Made by a program: the position numbers and the translations under genes. A stretch of 7,367 nucleotides of DNA, taken from NCBI GenBank assembly GCA_017455225.1, contig JAFTBL010000090.1, positions 1 to 7,367 on the forward strand, in the 5' to 3' direction. The notes beneath the pieces were generated by a model. It made no database searches. It was not told the DNA's origin and saw nothing but the letters and a program-made list of their open reading frames with translations. This stretch comes from Oscillospiraceae bacterium (lineage in GTDB: Bacteria; Bacillota_A; Clostridia; Oscillospirales; Oscillospiraceae). Positions 5,108 through 7,367 of the stretch are shown here, one piece after another. Numbering within the stretch: position 1 is the stretch's first letter; each line of letters begins with the position of its first letter.

Positions 5108-7367
5108 CTACTGGGCAAACACCTTCAGGGCGGGCAGCTTGCCCTCCTCCGTCTGCCATGTGTTTTCCCAATCGAGGGTGGGCATGGCGGTCTTGGCCGC
5201 GTCGCCGACGGGGTATTTCTCACCGAGGTTCTTGTAGGAAATGCTGTAGCCGCTGTTCACGCTACTATAACCGCCGCCCACATAATGATTGTCGACGATG
5301 GCATAGATATCGGAGCCGTTCAGATTGCCCTGCTTCGTGTCACCGGCAATGGCATAGAATCCGCCCTTGCCGGCGTTGGGGCCGGGAACGAAAATGCCGA
5401 GATAGGCTGTATTCGTCACCGTGGTACTGCCGGCAGTGCCGTTCACGCCGATCAGGCCGCCGGTCTTGGGGTTGCCGCCGCTGCTGTGAACGAAGCCGGA
5501 GATATCAACGGTACCGGTCATAAGGCAGTTGTCAACGGTGTTGGTCCCGCTGCCGAAATAGCCCACCAGACCGCCTGTGAAAGCACCGCTGTTGACGCCG
5601 GCAGAGTGAGTGTTGGTCACGGAGCCTGCAAACCAGCAGTTGCTCATGCTCAGGTTGATGTTCAGCGCGGCATCGTTGGCACCCACGATGCCGCCCGCCA
5701 TGGCGGCGGAGGTGGTGACGATGGCGTCGCTGTACAGATTAGCAAAGGTACCGCTGCCCTTCCCCGCGAAGCTGCCGATCCACTGGCCGGTGGAGGACAG
5801 ATAACTGTTGGTCAGCCTCACGTTGCGGATCGTGGCGCCCTCGGCAACACCGAACAGACCGACGCGGTTGGTATCCGCGGCGTACAGGCCGCTGATGGTG
5901 TGCATACCGCCGTCAAAGGTACCCTTGAAGGGCACGCCGTCCCTGCCGATGGGCGTCCAGACGTACTCCGGCGCCTCGCTGGCCCAATCGGCGGCATTGC
6001 CCTCGTTGAAGGTAATGTCACTGTTCAGGGTGAGGGTCTTGCCGGTGAAGGTGATCCCGCTGTTGACCAGCTTGGCAAGGCCGTACAGATCCGCCCGGTC
6101 GGTCAGTACATAAGACGTCTCGTTTTCGTCGTACCAGCTGACGTCTGCCGACTCGTCGCCCGGATCCGGATCCGGCTGCTCACCGCCGGAGGATGCCAGA
6201 GTCAACTCCGGCAGCTTGCCGTCCACCGTCCGCCAGACCGTCTCCCAGTCGAGAGCGGGCATGGCGGCCTTGGCCGCGCTGCCCAGCGGGCAGGCGCTGC
6301 CGAGATTCGTATAGGAGAGGCTGTAACCGCCGTTCACGCCGCCATAGCCGCCGCCTACGTAGTGATAGTCTACGACGGCATAGATGTTGGAGCCGTTCAT
6401 GTTGCCTTGGCTCTTGTCGCCGGCGATGGCATAGAACCCGCCCTTGCCGGCGTTGGGGCCGGGAACGAAGGTGCCGAGGTAGGCGCTGTTCGTCACCGTG
6501 GTGCTGCCCGTGGTGCTGTTCACACCAATCAAGCCGCCTGTCTTGGGATTGCCTCCGCTGCTGTGAACAAAGCCGGAGATATCAACTGTGCCTGTCATAA
6601 GGCAGTTATTGAGGGTATTGGCGCCGACACCGAAATAACCCACCAGACCGCCTGCAAAGGCGCCGCTGTTGACACCGGCGGAGTGAGTATTGGTCACGGA
6701 GCCTGCAAACCAGCAGCTCTCCATGTGCAGATCGCGCTTGTTGGCATCGTCGTTGGCGCCCACGATGCCGCCCGCCATGGCGGCGGAGGTGGTAATGATG
6801 GCGTCACTGTACAGGTTGGTCAGTCTGCCGCTGCCCTGCCCCACGAAGCTGCCGATCCACTGACCGGTAGAGGACAAATAGCTGTTGGTCAGCTTTACGT
6901 TGCGGATCACGGCGTCAGTGGTACGTCCGAACAGGCCCACGCGCTCACTCCCGGCGGCATAGAGGCCGCTGATGGTGTGACCCTGCCCGTCAAAGGTGCC
7001 CCTAAAGGGGGCTTCCGTGCTTCCGATGGGCGCCCAGACGTACTCCGGGGCCTCGGCCGCCCAGTCGGCGGCGTCGCCGTCGTTGATGGTGATATCATTG
7101 CCCAGCGCAACGGTCTTGCCCGCGAAGCTGATCCCGCTGCTCACCAGTTTGGCAAGGCCGTAAAGATCCTGCCGGTCAGTCAACACGTAGGACGTGGCCT
7201 TCTCGTCGTACCAGCTGACGTTGACCGGCTCGTCGCCCGGCGTCACCTCGTCGGCAAACACCTGCAGCACCGGGTGGACGCCGCTCACCGTCTGCCACGT
7301 GTCAGTCCAGTCCAGCTCCGGCAGGGCAAGCCGTGCAATGCTGCCGGTAACAGCGTCCCGCGTGACG
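5108..7367 (-). CDS. GLUG-repeat beta-helix protein, 5'-truncated by the window
   Basis: The frame is open from the stop codon (TAG, 5108-5110) to the right edge, so the true start lies outside. A GTG at 7286-7288 is not a credible start: the 26 codons before it continue the repeat pattern (...LPELDWTDTWQT). About 752 residues are visible: the tail of one module, then two full modules starting at VSWYDE (7219 and 6142), separated by an acidic proline-rich linker (GGEQPDPDPGDESADV). Each module has a YVLTDRxDLYGLAKLV start, a W.PIG and GTFDG..HTISGLY segment, and five glycine-rich GLUG-like turns, as expected for a right-handed beta-helix of surface or secreted proteins. The protein ends abruptly after LPALKVFAQ, with no LPXTG, transmembrane anchor or enzymatic domain. 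The 1406-residue neighbour continues into an MBL domain at the equivalent point. The export signal, if any, is outside the window. An adhesive or structural surface role is inferred from the family only. Confidence 0.9.
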   Translation of the reverse strand, partial: VTRDAVTGSIARLALPELDWTDTWQTVSGVHPVLQVFADEVTPGDEPVNVSWYDEKATSYVLTDRQDLYGLAKLVSSGISFAGKTVALGNDITINDGDAADWAAEAPEYVWAPIGSTEAPFRGTFDGQGHTISGLYAAGSERVGLFGRTTDAVIRNVKLTNSYLSSTGQWIGSFVGQGSGRLTNLYSDAIITTSAAMAGGIVGANDDANKRDLHMESCWFAGSVTNTHSAGVNSGAFAGGLVGYFGVGANTLNNCLMTGTVDISGFVHSSGGNPKTGGLIGVNSTTGSTTVTNSAYLGTFVPGPNAGKGGFYAIAGDKSQGNMNGSNIYAVVDYHYVGGGYGGVNGGYSLSYTNLGSACPLGSAAKAAMPALDWETVWRTVDGKLPELTLASSGGEQPDPDPGDESADVSWYDENETSYVLTDRADLYGLAKLVNSGITFTGKTLTLNSDITFNEGNAADWASEAPEYVWTPIGRDGVPFKGTFDGGMHTISGLYAADTNRVGLFGVAEGATIRNVRLTNSYLSSTGQWIGSFAGKGSGTFANLYSDAIVTTSAAMAGGIVGANDAALNINLSMSNCWFAGSVTNTHSAGVNSGAFTGGLVGYFGSGTNTVDNCLMTGTVDISGFVHSSGGNPKTGGLIGVNGTAGSTTVTNTAYLGIFVPGPNAGKGGFYAIAGDTKQGNLNGSDIYAIVDNHYVGGGYSSVNSGYSISYKNLGEKYPVGDAAKTAMPTLDWENTWQTEEGKLPALKVFAQ
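5111..6142 (-). repeat. GLUG module B of the right-hand protein
   Basis: The last 344 residues of the right-hand protein, from VSWYDENETSYVLTDR to the C-terminus. It has the same turns and the same cysteine pair (CWFAG and DNCLM). It lacks the late cysteine seen as CP in modules A and 2 (here KYPVG). The stop codon falls where the MBL-fusion protein instead continues with EFMELDGYEIF. Confidence 0.85.
6143..7219 (-). repeat. GLUG module A of the right-hand protein
   Basis: A 359-residue unit starting VSWYDEKATSYVLTDR and ending in the linker before the next VSWYDE. It carries the five GLUG-like turns and the cysteine pair of the CWFAG and NNCLM motifs. Within it, DDANKRDLHMES (6716-6751) matches module 1 of the MBL-fusion protein, whereas SGFVHSSGGNPKTGGLIGVN (6518-6577) matches module B of its own gene. 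Confidence 0.85.
7220..7367 (-). repeat. Tail of a further GLUG module, cut by the right edge
   Basis: Translation of 7366 down to 7220 gives the module-end signature LPELDWTDTWQT, then SGVHPVLQVF, and an acidic linker (ADEVTPGDEPVN) leading into the next SWYDE. This aligns with the ends of the other modules, so the gene carries at least three modules and its start lies outside the window. Confidence 0.8.

Noticed and set aside
1821..7219. Diversity-generating retroelement targets or CRISPR-like repeats
   Set aside because: The modules are long coding repeats. There is no reverse transcriptase, no adenine-biased variable/template pair and no short spaced repeats.
5108..7288. Treating GTG at 7286-7288 as the start of the right-hand gene
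   Set aside because: The frame stays open and module-like upstream to the edge (LPELDWTDTWQT), and no signal peptide follows the GTG.

Overview
The window is coding almost end to end, and every supported gene lies on the minus strand. In transcription order (right to left) these are: (1) the 3' part of a large gene for a secreted-type repeat protein (5108 to beyond 7367); (2) a 96-residue unknown protein (4765-5055); (3) a complete 1406-residue protein (504-4724) with a signal peptide, an uncharacterised N-terminal domain, two GLUG-type beta-helix modules and a C-terminal metallo-beta-lactamase (MBL) domain; (4) a 44-residue acidic peptide (257-391); and (5) the first 69 codons of a second large secreted protein (1-207), cut by the left edge. 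Gaps are 52, 40, 112 and 49 bases. Good Shine-Dalgarno sites precede each visible start and no convincing terminator separates the genes, so the layout is operon-like.

The sequence is GC-rich with GC-rich third codon positions. The strong AGGAGG-type ribosome binding sites, the Gram-positive style signal peptides, the GLUG repeat proteins and the KYxxPxxEL small peptide suggest a Clostridia member, perhaps a gut Oscillospirales. This is inference; no phylogenetic marker gene is present.

The dominant structure is a repeat of about 1.06-1.08 kb (354-359 residues). Two full copies lie in the right-hand gene, plus the tail of a third at the right edge, and two lie in the 1406-residue protein. 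Each copy begins near a SWY(D) motif, has five glycine-rich GLUG-like turns (IGLFG, IGSF, GGIVG, GGLVG, GGLIG/GGLVG) and ends with LDWE..W.T..G.LP.L. Only the 1406-residue protein continues into an MBL domain of ComEC-like flavour (HAHSDHNG, AGD, HHG). The right-hand protein stops just after its last module.

The most unusual points are: the beta-helix/MBL fusion; an exact 135-base direct repeat giving two neighbouring secreted proteins the same mature N-terminus behind different signal peptides; mosaic similarity among modules that suggests recombination or gene conversion; an invariant cysteine pair 37 residues apart in every module; and two small unknown genes, at 4765-5055 and 257-391, lying between the large ones. 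A cell-surface or extracellular system is likely. Its substrate and purpose cannot be read from the sequence.
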